DNA from: Rhizobium binae
Lineage (GTDB): Bacteria; Pseudomonadota; Alphaproteobacteria; Rhizobiales; Rhizobiaceae
Length of the DNA stretch: 64,000 nt
NCBI RefSeq assembly: GCF_017357225.1
Contig: NZ_CP071604.1
Span: forward strand, 1,119,001-1,183,000
Direction: 5' to 3'
The notes under the pieces were generated by a model. That model saw only the letters and a program-made list of their open reading frames with translations. It made no database searches and was not told where the DNA came from. Below are positions 34,706 to 42,083 of this stretch, one piece after another. A program made the position numbers and the translations under genes. Position 1 is the stretch's first letter. The number at the start of each line of letters is the position of its first letter.

Positions 34706-35596
34706 TTAAGTTGCAATTTCTTGCAGCTTTCGAATCGCTGCGTTGATTTTCTCTATGCCGCGACGCTCGGCGGTCTTGCCGGAATAGCCAAAAGCCTCAC
34801 CGATCTGCTGGGCCGTGGCATCTGTTATTGCGGCATCGAGCACCGCTGCGTCCAGGCCAAGAGCCATACGCACCGCGGCGCGTCTCGCGTTCCGGTCCAT
34901 TTCAATTGCGGCCAGGTGGTCGCCATGATCCTGGCGCGTAGAATTGCCACTCGCCCGCGTCACGCCACCGAGCCAGCCGGCGCCGGTGGCGATCGGCGTA
35001 TTGTCGTTGGCTGGAAGCAGGAACTTTATCGATTCCTGAGACCGCTTCGGCGGCGCCTCATACCCCTTCGGCTGCCGTGTGCGTTCCACCGGTGTCTTGC
35101 TCCTGCCGCGTGCTGTCTGGCCATAGGCAACGAGCTTGCCGCTGCGGAAGACAAGATTGCCAAGCTGCACATCGGATCCAGAAAGCCTGAAGCCCGGTTC
35201 GTGGCGCTCAATGACTGTCCATGTCCCGTTGATCTTTGCGGAAACGACCCGGCTGCGCATACCAGGCGAGGCAGCATCGAGCATCTCGTCGATGCCGGGA
35301 CGCATCTCATGCCGCATGTCGGGATCACCTTCCGGAGCGGCTGCATCAGGATCATTATCGTTTGCAACGATCATGTGTGGCGGCGCCATCAACTGGGCGT
35401 ACCGGTAGAGCGAGCGCGCGGCTTCAGGATTTTCCAGCCGCGACAGGCGCTCAATTGTAGGCCAGGCTAAAACCGGTTTCGGGTTATGGGGGAGACTGGC
35501 GAGCCATGCGCGTCGCTCGGCAAGATCGTGTGCGAATTCATCGGCCTGACGCGGCACGTTATCGTTCGAGGCGACGGGCCGCGCTCTTGATGTCAT
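34706..35596 (-). CDS. Hypothetical protein with a C-terminal sigma-region-4-like HTH
   Basis: The 296-residue protein has low-complexity N-terminal and middle parts containing three A/S-N-D-N motifs, a central beta segment (SAKINGTWTVIERHEPGFRLSGSDVQLGNLVF), and a helical C-terminus. DATAQQIGEAFGYSGKTAERRGIEKINAAI there looks like a HTH of sigma region 4/ArpU-like late regulators. Its position just before a terminator and the structural operon would fit a late-gene activator or antiterminator. That is inference. Confidence 0.65.
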   Translation of the reverse strand: MTSRARPVASNDNVPRQADEFAHDLAERRAWLASLPHNPKPVLAWPTIERLSRLENPEAARSLYRYAQLMAPPHMIVANDNDPDAAAPEGDPDMRHEMRPGIDEMLDAASPGMRSRVVSAKINGTWTVIERHEPGFRLSGSDVQLGNLVFRSGKLVAYGQTARGRSKTPVERTRQPKGYEAPPKRSQESIKFLLPANDNTPIATGAGWLGGVTRASGNSTRQDHGDHLAAIEMDRNARRAAVRMALGLDAAVLDAAITDATAQQIGEAFGYSGKTAERRGIEKINAAIRKLQEIAT

Positions 35597-35696
35597 GATG
35601 TAGTTCCTTGGAATAGGGAGGCTTGTTCAGGCCGCTTGCCGCGGCTCTTGCTTGCTGCTGGCCGTCGAGGGCCGATGTCGAAAGGCTGGCGTAAAC

Positions 35697-35710
35697 TGAC
35701 AATTTTGTCA
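35697..35710. promoter_or_regulatory. Perfect 14-bp palindrome upstream of the 34706-35596 gene
   Basis: TGACAATTTTGTCA is a perfect palindrome. On the minus strand it contains TTGACA, a canonical -35 hexamer, about 110 bases before the start at 35596. It is probably an operator/promoter; the strand above it (35597-35828) shows no convincing gene. Confidence 0.5.
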
Positions 35711-35828
35711 ACGGTGAGAGTGTGGCGGGTGCAAATTGCGAATCTTGCGGATGAGAAATTTTCGTACCACCTCAATAAAATTTCGGCTGTAAACTTGGAA
35801 CAATGTCCTCGATTCGAAGAGTCATCGC

Positions 35829-36575
35829 ATGGTTTGGGTTATCAGGAGATTCGCATGGTCATTGGTTTTTCTTGCTACCTTGGTAGGCGTTGTGACCCTA
35901 CGGTCTGCGATAAATGGGGTGCCGTCAGAGCTTGGAGCAGCTGCCAAACTGGTCGCAGGATACCCTGAGTACTTCCTGATCGGAATTCTGGCATTGCTCA
36001 TATTGCGAGACTTTTCTCCGATCCTCCGTCAGCGCCTCGGTATTCCACTGTCTCTTAGGGAAAACTGGCAGCCACGGTCGCCAGAGCGCTTGTATATCTT
36101 AAAGCGATTGATTTTTCCTGTCACATTTGAGCCGCACCAGATCCTTCAAATGAATGCCAGGCCGAATACCAATGCGGTGGACTTCAGCGTTTTCGCGGTC
36201 TCTTTAGCTGGCCGAAACAATTCAAGCAGGCCCATTAGCATATCTGGACGGCTCGAGGTTGAACACCGGCCAGAAGTGATACCGCTATTCTTTCATGCAA
36301 GGAACCAAAACAGAACAGTAGACGGAATGGCCACTATCAACGGGCATGAGGCTTTTGTCGCTTATGCGTCATTAGTCTCACCACGCGATGGTCAGCTGAT
36401 CTGCGATAACTCTATATCCGACGCCTTGTTTCTGAGGGATTACGCTCCCTTTGTGCTTGTAGTTGAATACGGTGGCAAGAAGTGGCGTCGGCGGTTCTCG
36501 TACAGCCGCATTCGGTCGGAGATTGATCACGAGCGCGACCGCGTCTTGTTCTATGACATGCATAAGCACGTGTGA
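35829..36575 (+). CDS. Membrane-anchored hypothetical protein, likely cargo gene
   Basis: The 248-residue protein has two N-terminal membrane segments (about 8-26 and 45-62) and a C-terminal soluble domain of about 180 residues rich in beta strands (NAVDFSVFAVSLAGRNNSSRPISISGRLEVEHRPEV...FVLVVEYGGKKWRRRFSYSRI). It is the only gene on the plus strand in the right half of the element. Its codon use looks less GC-rich than that of its neighbours, both typical of morons. Superinfection exclusion or host-surface change is possible; no family recognised. Confidence 0.75.
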   Translation: MVWVIRRFAWSLVFLATLVGVVTLRSAINGVPSELGAAAKLVAGYPEYFLIGILALLILRDFSPILRQRLGIPLSLRENWQPRSPERLYILKRLIFPVTFEPHQILQMNARPNTNAVDFSVFAVSLAGRNNSSRPISISGRLEVEHRPEVIPLFFHARNQNRTVDGMATINGHEAFVAYASLVSPRDGQLICDNSISDALFLRDYAPFVLVVEYGGKKWRRRFSYSRIRSEIDHERDRVLFYDMHKHV

Positions 36576-36612
36576 TAGCGGCGCCTAGCCGCGGCTCGCG
36601 GGATTTCTGTTC

Positions 36613-36723
36613 TGCGGGGGTCAAAATTTTTAACATACGCAGCGTGCGGGGGTATTCCCTCATAGGAATACACCCCCGCCGCCGCACTGTTTTGCGGGGG
36701 TGCGGAAGTCCTTTTGCGGGGGT
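36613..36723. other. Iteron-like repeats, candidate replication origin
   Basis: Four direct copies of TGCGGGGGT lie at 36613, 36645, 36693 and 36715, and an inverted copy (ACCCCCGC) at 36672-36679. Copy two and the inverted copy form a hairpin, GGGGGTATTCC against GGAATACACCCCC. AT-rich CAAAATTTTTAACAT lies next to copy one. The block immediately adjoins the stop of the RepA-like gene, so it is a plausible origin. It could alternatively act as a bidirectional terminator. Confidence 0.6.
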
Positions 36724-36728
36724 TGAAA

Positions 36729-38582
36729 CTAGATCCCCGCAACCGGTTTTATGAAGTCTGCCTCATGCCTACTGGCATCCTTCTTACGCACGATTTCAAG
36801 CTCGCCTGCTTCAATCCATGCCGCCAACATTGCTTTTGCCTGATCCTTGTCAATCGCGACGCCGAGTTCGACGAGCAGGTTGCCAGCCCAGTATTTGGCT
36901 CGCTGGTCTGCCTTGTAATCAGAAGCGTTAAGCCGAACCTTTAAGCCGGCCAGCGTTTGCTCAGGAACGTTCGCGACCGCAGCCTGTCGCTCCTCGGCCG
37001 CCAGATCTGCCAGGACGTCCGCCGACGGCCAGCGCCACGCCTCGACCACTCCGATCTCGTCGCCGGTTTTCACAATGCCCTTGCCGTTGCCCAGCGGCAC
37101 GGAAACAAAACGGCGCCACTGCGACCGGCCGGAAGCGATCATGTTGACCTTACCGTGATCGAGCCGGAAATAGGCGCGAGGGTCCTCGACGCCAGCTTTC
37201 TCCGCTTCGGCGTGAGTCATGACATTGAACACCCGCATACTCCGCACCTTGTCTTTGAATGCGCCGCCGCCTCGGGCGCTGTCCGCGGTGACTTCACCCT
37301 GGTTTTTTGCGACGTGATGGACGAGTTCGACGCAGCAGTTGGCCTCGTCGGCAACACGCACCCAAGCCGCAGCAACACGCTGCATGGCACCGTTGTCGTT
37401 TTCCTGTGCCTCGTGGGTCGATACAAACGGATCGATGATCACCACATCAATCTCACGCCTACGGATCTCGGAGACGATGTCTTCGACGAACGGCTCCACG
37501 ATTTTCAAGTCGCGACCTTCCTGGCGGGCAATGACGAAACTCTGGTCGCGGCCGGAATCTGTGAAGAGCCTGCCGCCGATCTGGTCGTTCGTCACATTGA
37601 AGTGCTTGGCCGCGCCGTGGAAACGACGGTTGATCTCGTCGACGGGATCTTCGGCATTCACCCACCAGACACGCAGCGGTTTGAACAGGCCGCCTTCTGG
37701 ATCAAGCAGCGGCCGGCCAGTCACCATTGACAGCGCCTCCGATATGGAGTGCGCCGTCTTGCCACCGCCGCCTGGCCCAACCGATGCGGTCGCGTAGCGT
37801 CGGATGTAATGCTTGCCGTAGAGCCAGTCGCGCTCGGGAATTTCGGCAGGATCGCCCAATGAGAAGGGCGTCGCGGCGATCGGCTTGTCTTCGATGATTT
37901 CGAATATGCCGCGATGGGTATGGAGTCGGGCGCTGCCGTCGGCCGCGAAATAGATACGCCCGCTCTTGTCGCCGACTTTTGCGCCGTAGATCTCGCCGGA
38001 CATGATGGAGCCGCCGAACTGCCGTTGCAGGCGTGTCAGACGAGCGGCGAGGTCGGAATGAGCGCCCGGCTTGTTGTCGTTTGCCGCAACAGGTTCTGGC
38101 TTTGCGGCCAGTTTTGCCAAACTCTCCGCGATCGGGCCCGGCTTGTATTCTTTCGGCGGAGCGGCGGCGCCGATGTCGCGCCCAATAATCCGCATTGCGA
38201 TGTCGGCGTCGAGGTCCGGACCTGCGATCTGCGCCATGCTAGGATTGCCGGTCGCAGGATCGAGCCAGAGAAGCATGGAAGTGCCGGCGTCGCAGCCGTC
38301 AATTTCATCGACGAGGATTGCCCAGCGGCGCGCTTCGCCCATGTCGGCCGGCCCGCTGTCGCTTGATGGCTGCTCTAGGTTAATGGGGGAGGCGCGCTCG
38401 AAATCCACTGCGCCATCTTCGGCTGCGGGCGCAACGACAACGCTTGCCGTAGAATGCCCCCAGTCGGTGAGGCGATCGTAGATCCCGTAGTAGACCGACG
38501 CGATGCCGTCGAAGTCGCCAGCTGCAAACAGGTCGGGGATGGCGGTAGGCTTAGGCTTGGCTGCGGTCATAGGCGGTCTCAT
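36729..38582 (-). CDS. RepA-like replicative helicase (RecA/DnaB-type AAA ATPase)
   Basis: The 617-residue protein has an N-terminal region with bifunctional-primase-like helper features (about 1-170), then an ATPase core of the hexameric RepA/RecA-like type. Walker A is GPGGGGKT near 275, Walker B VVIIDPF near 390, and the HH motif is VELVHHVAKNQG near 430. A C-terminal helical domain follows. Such helicases drive replication of plasmids and of phage-satellite islands. Start ATG 38582 overlaps the preceding small gene by 32 bases; ATG 38570 is an alternative. The iterons lie just past its stop. Confidence 0.85.
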   Translation of the reverse strand: MRPPMTAAKPKPTAIPDLFAAGDFDGIASVYYGIYDRLTDWGHSTASVVVAPAAEDGAVDFERASPINLEQPSSDSGPADMGEARRWAILVDEIDGCDAGTSMLLWLDPATGNPSMAQIAGPDLDADIAMRIIGRDIGAAAPPKEYKPGPIAESLAKLAAKPEPVAANDNKPGAHSDLAARLTRLQRQFGGSIMSGEIYGAKVGDKSGRIYFAADGSARLHTHRGIFEIIEDKPIAATPFSLGDPAEIPERDWLYGKHYIRRYATASVGPGGGGKTAHSISEALSMVTGRPLLDPEGGLFKPLRVWWVNAEDPVDEINRRFHGAAKHFNVTNDQIGGRLFTDSGRDQSFVIARQEGRDLKIVEPFVEDIVSEIRRREIDVVIIDPFVSTHEAQENDNGAMQRVAAAWVRVADEANCCVELVHHVAKNQGEVTADSARGGGAFKDKVRSMRVFNVMTHAEAEKAGVEDPRAYFRLDHGKVNMIASGRSQWRRFVSVPLGNGKGIVKTGDEIGVVEAWRWPSADVLADLAAEERQAAVANVPEQTLAGLKVRLNASDYKADQRAKYWAGNLLVELGVAIDKDQAKAMLAAWIEAGELEIVRKKDASRHEADFIKPVAGI

Positions 38583-38820
38583 GCCCCTCTAAAAATGCGG
38601 ATGCGGCTGCGGTAATCTGGCGGGAAAGTGAAGTTGACGTGGTGGCCGATCTGCCGCCGCCGTTAACGGATGGAAAGAAGGTCCGAAGGCCTTTTTGAGT
38701 GTCGACGAGGCGCAAGTTACAAAGTCGCAGGTCGGCGCTGATCTGGATCGAGAAGCGCGCGAGCACGCGGGCGCCGTCTCCGGCAAAGCCGCCGGTGGGT
38801 TCGAAATCGATGATTTGCAG
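38551..38820 (-). CDS. Small protein with probable CTG start upstream of the helicase
   Basis: The frame encodes QIIDFEPTGGFAGDGARVL followed by ARFSIQISADLRLCNLRLV and ends in a helix. An excellent SD (AAAGGAG) lies six bases before CTG at 38820, while the first ATG/GTG-type start (GTG, 38766) has none. Sequence conserved in style with small phage proteins that precede replication genes; function unknown. The 3' end overlaps the helicase start. If CTG is not used, the protein would start at 38766 (71 residues). Confidence 0.55.
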   Translation of the reverse strand: MQIIDFEPTGGFAGDGARVLARFSIQISADLRLCNLRLVDTQKGLRTFFPSVNGGGRSATTSTSLSRQITAAASAFLEGHETAYDRSQA

Positions 38821-38838
38821 GTTGATCTCCTTTCATGG

Positions 38839-38961
38839 CTAAGCGTCCCGCCGACGGTTGCCGGCAGGGTGTTGGGGTTTGTCTTCGGTGTCTCGTGATC
38901 CGGCAAGTTTTTGCCGAAACTGGATTGACTTCTTCGCCGCCGTGTGATCGTTGCGCGCCAT
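38839..38961 (-). CDS. Possible 40-residue basic protein
   Basis: MARNDHTAAKKSIQFRQKLA begins an ORF rich in Lys, Arg and Gln, ending 18 bases before the CTG start of the next gene. No RBS is obvious. It may simply be a leader region of the replication transcript. Confidence 0.3.
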   Translation of the reverse strand: MARNDHTAAKKSIQFRQKLAGSRDTEDKPQHPAGNRRRDA

Positions 38962-39067
38962 CTTACGGCAACGATTGGCAACGATTGAGCGTAAAATGGT
39001 GCGTTTAGGCGTCACGGTCGCGCTCAGGAAACCCCGGGGTTCTGGGCTTTTCGACGCAAACGTTGTT

Positions 39068-39147
39068 GTTCGGGACGTGGGGGTCGAGTGTTCGAATCAC
39101 TCCACTCCGACCAGCTAGAAACCCCGCTTCGGCGGGGTTTTTCGTTT
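39068..39147. repeat. attR: 80-bp direct repeat
   Basis: This is a perfect copy of 21839-21918: a 3' tRNA-Pro fragment (from the anticodon loop) and its terminator. It is not a functional tRNA because the 5' half is missing. It marks the right end of the integrated element. Confidence 0.95.
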
Positions 39148-39797
39148 CCGGGTCGAATGATGATGCGGACCGCTTAAAAAGCGTTTGCTGCCTGCTGTAC
39201 AAACTCCGCGCTTGCATGCGCATAACACCGTTGGATCTCTCCCGTGGTCGGGATTTCGCGGAGCCAGTGTGCGTGATGGAAAGGCGGAGCTGCCGCGGCA
39301 ACAGTACTCCACGCTCCAAAAAAACCGGAAAAGGTCCACCCGCCTCCGGAGATTCATTTTGATAAAGAAAGCCCCGCGAAAAGCGGGGATTAAGAAAGGG
39401 GGTGTTTCCTTAGGCATTGCGCGTCTAGGCGCTGTGCAGTTACTTTACACAGATCAATATTTATTGCAATGAGTAATACTATCGTGAATGCTAGTCTGGC
39501 GGCTATATAGAGATGAGTAGCCGCAAAATTGTAGGTTTATTCTCCAAGGGCAGATTATCTACAACTCGAGACTGATATGTATTCGGTGGGTCGTCCGACG
39601 AGATTTACCCCCCCCGTCTCCTGTGCGGCAGGCGGGCAACCAAAAACTGGTCGCCTCGTTTTTTCTGGCTCTCGCACGTCCGGCTGCCGGCAAGTTGATT
39701 CGCCCAGCGACGATAACATGTGAGATAGTCACCTCAACCGGAACGAGTCCCGACGTCGCTCGTTGAGTCGCGTGTTTCCGCGTTGGGGGGCTGCATC
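39148..39797. other. 650-base AT-rich intergenic region
   Basis: No gene is supported between attR and the DUF982 gene. The region has a run of nine C at about 39608-39615, and a hairpin (GGCGGGCAACC...CTGGTCGCC, 39631-39655) followed by T6 (39659-39664). That hairpin could be the terminator of a small RNA transcribed rightward. Confidence 0.4.
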
Positions 39798-40037
39798 ATG
39801 AGCAGGCGGCGAAGCTTCAAGCCGGTGAAGATCACCATCAATGGCAAGACCAGAACCGTCTACAACGTCGTTCAGGCCGGCAATATGCTGCTGAGCGACT
39901 GGCCGGAGCAGACGCCGGCGGCCAAGGCTGCCGAGCTTCTCGTGCTCGACGTCTTCAACGATGCCGCCGGGCCAGAGCAGGTGCGCCGCGCCTTCATAAC
40001 GGCGGCCAAGGCGAGCGACATCAAGTTCAGTTCCTGA
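39798..40037 (+). CDS. DUF982 family protein
   Basis: The 79-residue protein (MSRRRSFKPVKITINGKTRT...) matches DUF982: PVKITINGKTRTVYNVVQAGNMLLSDWP followed by a helical AELLVLDVFND...QVRRAFITAAKASD. DUF982 proteins occur in many copies in rhizobial genomes and have no known function. The frame is open five codons further up, but the internal ATG begins the domain. Confidence 0.85.
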   Translation: MSRRRSFKPVKITINGKTRTVYNVVQAGNMLLSDWPEQTPAAKAAELLVLDVFNDAAGPEQVRRAFITAAKASDIKFSS

Positions 40038-40062
40038 CCGGCGGTCCCGGGAAAGCCTTCGC

Positions 40063-40290
40063 TCACTTCCATGAAGTCTGCTCCTGATTGCTGAGATCCT
40101 GGTGCTTCAGCTGCGGCTCCATCCAGGCGGCCGAGGCGATTGCTGCGAGGAAGCCGAAGGCGAGGCAGGTGAGGGCCTGGATTGGCCAGGAGGTGAAGGT
40201 AACGGGCACCGGGGTAATGGGCCGCTCGGCGCAGCGACCGGGCGGGCAGCGGCAGCCGGAAAAGGCCTCGATGATGCAATCGGCGGACAT
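40063..40290 (-). CDS. Small Cys-rich membrane protein of the phage-like relic
   Basis: The 75-residue protein has five cysteines in the first 20 residues (SADCIIEAFSGCRCPPGRC) and one membrane helix (about 34-56). GGGAG lies eight bases before ATG. It follows the 40304-40567 gene by 13 bases and is probably the second gene of the leftward early transcript. Function unknown. Confidence 0.6.
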   Translation of the reverse strand: MSADCIIEAFSGCRCPPGRCAERPITPVPVTFTSWPIQALTCLAFGFLAAIASAAWMEPQLKHQDLSNQEQTSWK

Positions 40291-40303
40291 CTTTGCTTCT
40301 CCC

Positions 40304-40567
40304 TCAGGCATAAAGCTGATCGCGGTCGGTGATGCCCATGATCTCGCGGGCATAGCGGTAATGCGCCGCCACACTGGCCGTGGCGCCGCGCAGCCAGGAC
40401 GGGCCGCGGCAGAGATGTTCGGGGCGGCGGAGATAGGCAAAGCCGAGGGCGCCCATGCGCTGGGCCTCGTTGGCCATATAGGCGGTACAGTCGTCGAGCC
40501 GGCGGGCGGCATTCCAGCGGGCGTCCCTTAGGCTCTGCTCGGTCTCGATCTTGCGGAAATGCTGCAT
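40304..40567 (-). CDS. Small hypothetical protein, first gene of the leftward early region
   Basis: The 87-residue helical protein (MQHFRKIETEQSLRDARWNAARRLDDCTAYMANEAQRMG...) is read from the promoter that carries operators at 40611 and 40646. Start chosen at the ATG after GAGAGGGCGAAGC. Function unknown; position corresponds to the N/early-left gene of a lambda-like switch. Confidence 0.6.
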   Translation of the reverse strand: MQHFRKIETEQSLRDARWNAARRLDDCTAYMANEAQRMGALGFAYLRRPEHLCRGPSWLRGATASVAAHYRYAREIMGITDRDQLYA

Positions 40568-40610
40568 CGCTTCGCCCTCTCTCGCGCCGGCTGATCGGCA
40601 TACGAGAGAA

Positions 40611-40662
40611 AGGTATATATAATACCTCATTGCGTCAATCGTATGAGATATAAAAAATACCT
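40611..40662. promoter_or_regulatory. OL-like operators of the S24 repressor
   Basis: AGGTAT-ATATA-ATACCT (40611-40627, perfect) and AGATAT-AAAAA-ATACCT (40646-40662) are 35 bp apart. On the minus strand TTGACG (40633-40638) lies five bases before the first operator. The same motif and -35 recur at the right promoter near 42059. Confidence 0.75.
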
Positions 40663-41352
40663 TGGAGATTGACGAGGTACGAATCGTAGGCGTATGGGTG
40701 AGCGCAGTGATTGGGCGACCGGGTGCAACTCCCGAGCTGACGAAGCCCAGCGGCGCGGGAAGCGAAAGTCCTTAAGTGCGCTGTCAGAAAATCAGGACGA
40801 GGGCGAAGCGAATGGCCCCTCTGGCACGTGTCCCATCCCGGCTCCGGCCTTCAGGACATGGCCAATGCTCTCCCGGCTTCATGGGCTTTGCTCATGGGGT
40901 AGGGGGAAGCTTTGGCCGGAACCCTCCCTCACCAGCCTTCAGGAACGGGAAAGAGATGGAAGAGAGAAGGAGTGAAAGAGATGAGGATACCACGGGCGCG
41001 CGGGCGGCATGTCCGCTCGGCTGCATCGCAATCTTCAGATTTGCTCCCGGGCGCTCAACCTCCCGTTTCCCGAGGCAGCTTCGCAAGGCGTCGAACGGGT
41101 TTGCGCGCGATGACTGGAGTGCCGGCCGAGGCCCTCGATTTTCGAGGCGAAGCTCGGCTCGATGCGGCACCGCCCGCGCAGCGCCGAAAGCGATGATCGA
41201 CATGGCGAGCGTGGCGATATGGAGCCGATTCCGCCGGCGCGTGAGGATGGGCGGATCATCTTGATTCTTTTTCGGAAGAGCTTGGCGTTCTGCTGGAGCG
41301 GTGAGGTCTATGTCTTTGTCTAAATTCGTGTTTTAGAAAAAATGCAGGACTC
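40663..41352. other. 690-base region without a supported gene
   Basis: Open frames exist on both strands but none has a family resemblance, a good RBS or coding-like composition. Purine-rich stretches (GAAAGAGATGGAAGAGAGAAGG) break it up. It may be remnants of genes lost from the phage-like relic. Confidence 0.4.
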
Positions 41353-42000
41353 TCACATCTCGATCACCGAGCGGCGGACGCGGCCGACGACAGTGACGGC
41401 GCCCTGGAATTGTGGCGGCGGCACCTCCTCGTAGGAGGCGGGCTGAAAGGGCGGATTGTCGTTCGGGCGGTAGCGCTTGTAGGTCGCGGCCCCGGTCTCG
41501 TCGGCAACGACATAGAGCGCGTTCGGCGCCAGGCGCTTGTCGCGGCGGTTGACGAAAATGATCGAGCCCGGCGGCGAGATCTTGTTCATCGAATTGCCTT
41601 CGACCTCGAGGGCGATCCAGTCGCCGTCCGGCAGATCGAGCGCGGCGACAGTCGGAAATTCCGAGAAGTCGGTGATCGGCGCCTGCTCGGTCAGCTGGCC
41701 GGCGCTGACCCAGGAGATCTTCGGCACGTCGGCGACCGAGACCGGCCGCTCCTCCGGATCGAGCGCGTCGCCGGTTCCGAACTGCAGCCAGTTGAGATTG
41801 ACCTTGAACGCCTTGGCATATTTCTTCGCGTCGGCGATGCCGAAGCCGTTCCGGCCCGACTCATGCGCCTTGTAGACATTGGCGTTCCAGCCGAAACGAT
41901 CGACGATCGCCTTCGGCCCGGCAAAGCCCGCGTTCTTCCTGGCCATGACCAGACGCCTTGCGCGTTCTTCGCGCTCAAATTGTTCCTGATCTTTCAACAT
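41353..42000 (-). CDS. CI/LexA-like repressor (XRE HTH + S24 peptidase)
   Basis: The 215-residue protein has an N-terminal HTH-type domain (RRLVMARKNAGFAGPKAIVDRFGWNANVYKAHESGRNGF) and a C-terminal S24 domain with catalytic Ser in EVEGNSMNKI and Lys in ATYKRYR. The A-G-type cleavage site is likely near WVSAGQL. It should undergo RecA-stimulated self-cleavage and control both early promoters. An operator copy overlaps its own start codon, so autoregulation is likely. Confidence 0.9.
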   Translation of the reverse strand: MLKDQEQFEREERARRLVMARKNAGFAGPKAIVDRFGWNANVYKAHESGRNGFGIADAKKYAKAFKVNLNWLQFGTGDALDPEERPVSVADVPKISWVSAGQLTEQAPITDFSEFPTVAALDLPDGDWIALEVEGNSMNKISPPGSIIFVNRRDKRLAPNALYVVADETGAATYKRYRPNDNPPFQPASYEEVPPPQFQGAVTVVGRVRRSVIEM

Positions 42001-42075
42001 GATATAAATTATACCCTAAAAAAAGGTACATGTAATGCCCTAAATCGCTTGACGTGCGAGGTATTTTATATACCC
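42000..42075. promoter_or_regulatory. OR-like triple operator
   Basis: Three related 17-bp sites occur: TGATAT-AAATT-ATACCC (42000-42016), AGGTAC-ATGTA-ATGCCC (42024-42040) and AGGTAT-TTTAT-ATACCC (42059-42075). They lie between the repressor and the rightward genes. TTGACG at 42049-42054 is the -35 of the rightward promoter. Confidence 0.75.
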
Positions 42076-42083
42076 TTATCGCC

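Larger units (their letters stand above)
21839..39147. mobile_element. 17.2-kb prophage-like or satellite element in tRNA-Pro
   Basis: The unit between the two 80-bp repeats is 17,229 bp (start to start). It encodes integrase and probable excisionase at the left end, HTH regulators, a leftward structural-type operon (34484 to 25882), one rightward membrane-protein cargo gene, and a RepA-like replication gene with adjacent iteron-like repeats at the right. Recognisable phage parts are the terminase small subunit, prohead protease, HNH proteins, HK97 gp10-like protein, tail chaperone, tape measure and tailspike. I find no terminase large subunit, portal, capsid, tail tube, baseplate or lysis gene. 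Confidence 0.9.

Noticed and set aside
35593..35775. 60-codon gene ending in an ATGA overlap with the 34706-35596 gene
   Set aside because: It contains a perfect 14-bp palindrome with a -35-like hexamer, has no RBS or family, and would lie across the promoter of the next gene.
39068..39113. Second tRNA-Pro gene
   Set aside because: Only the 3' part from the anticodon loop is present; it is the att duplicate.
40694..41264. Overlapping frames on both strands between the early region and the repressor
   Set aside because: No RBS, family or consistent coding signal; treated as gene-free.
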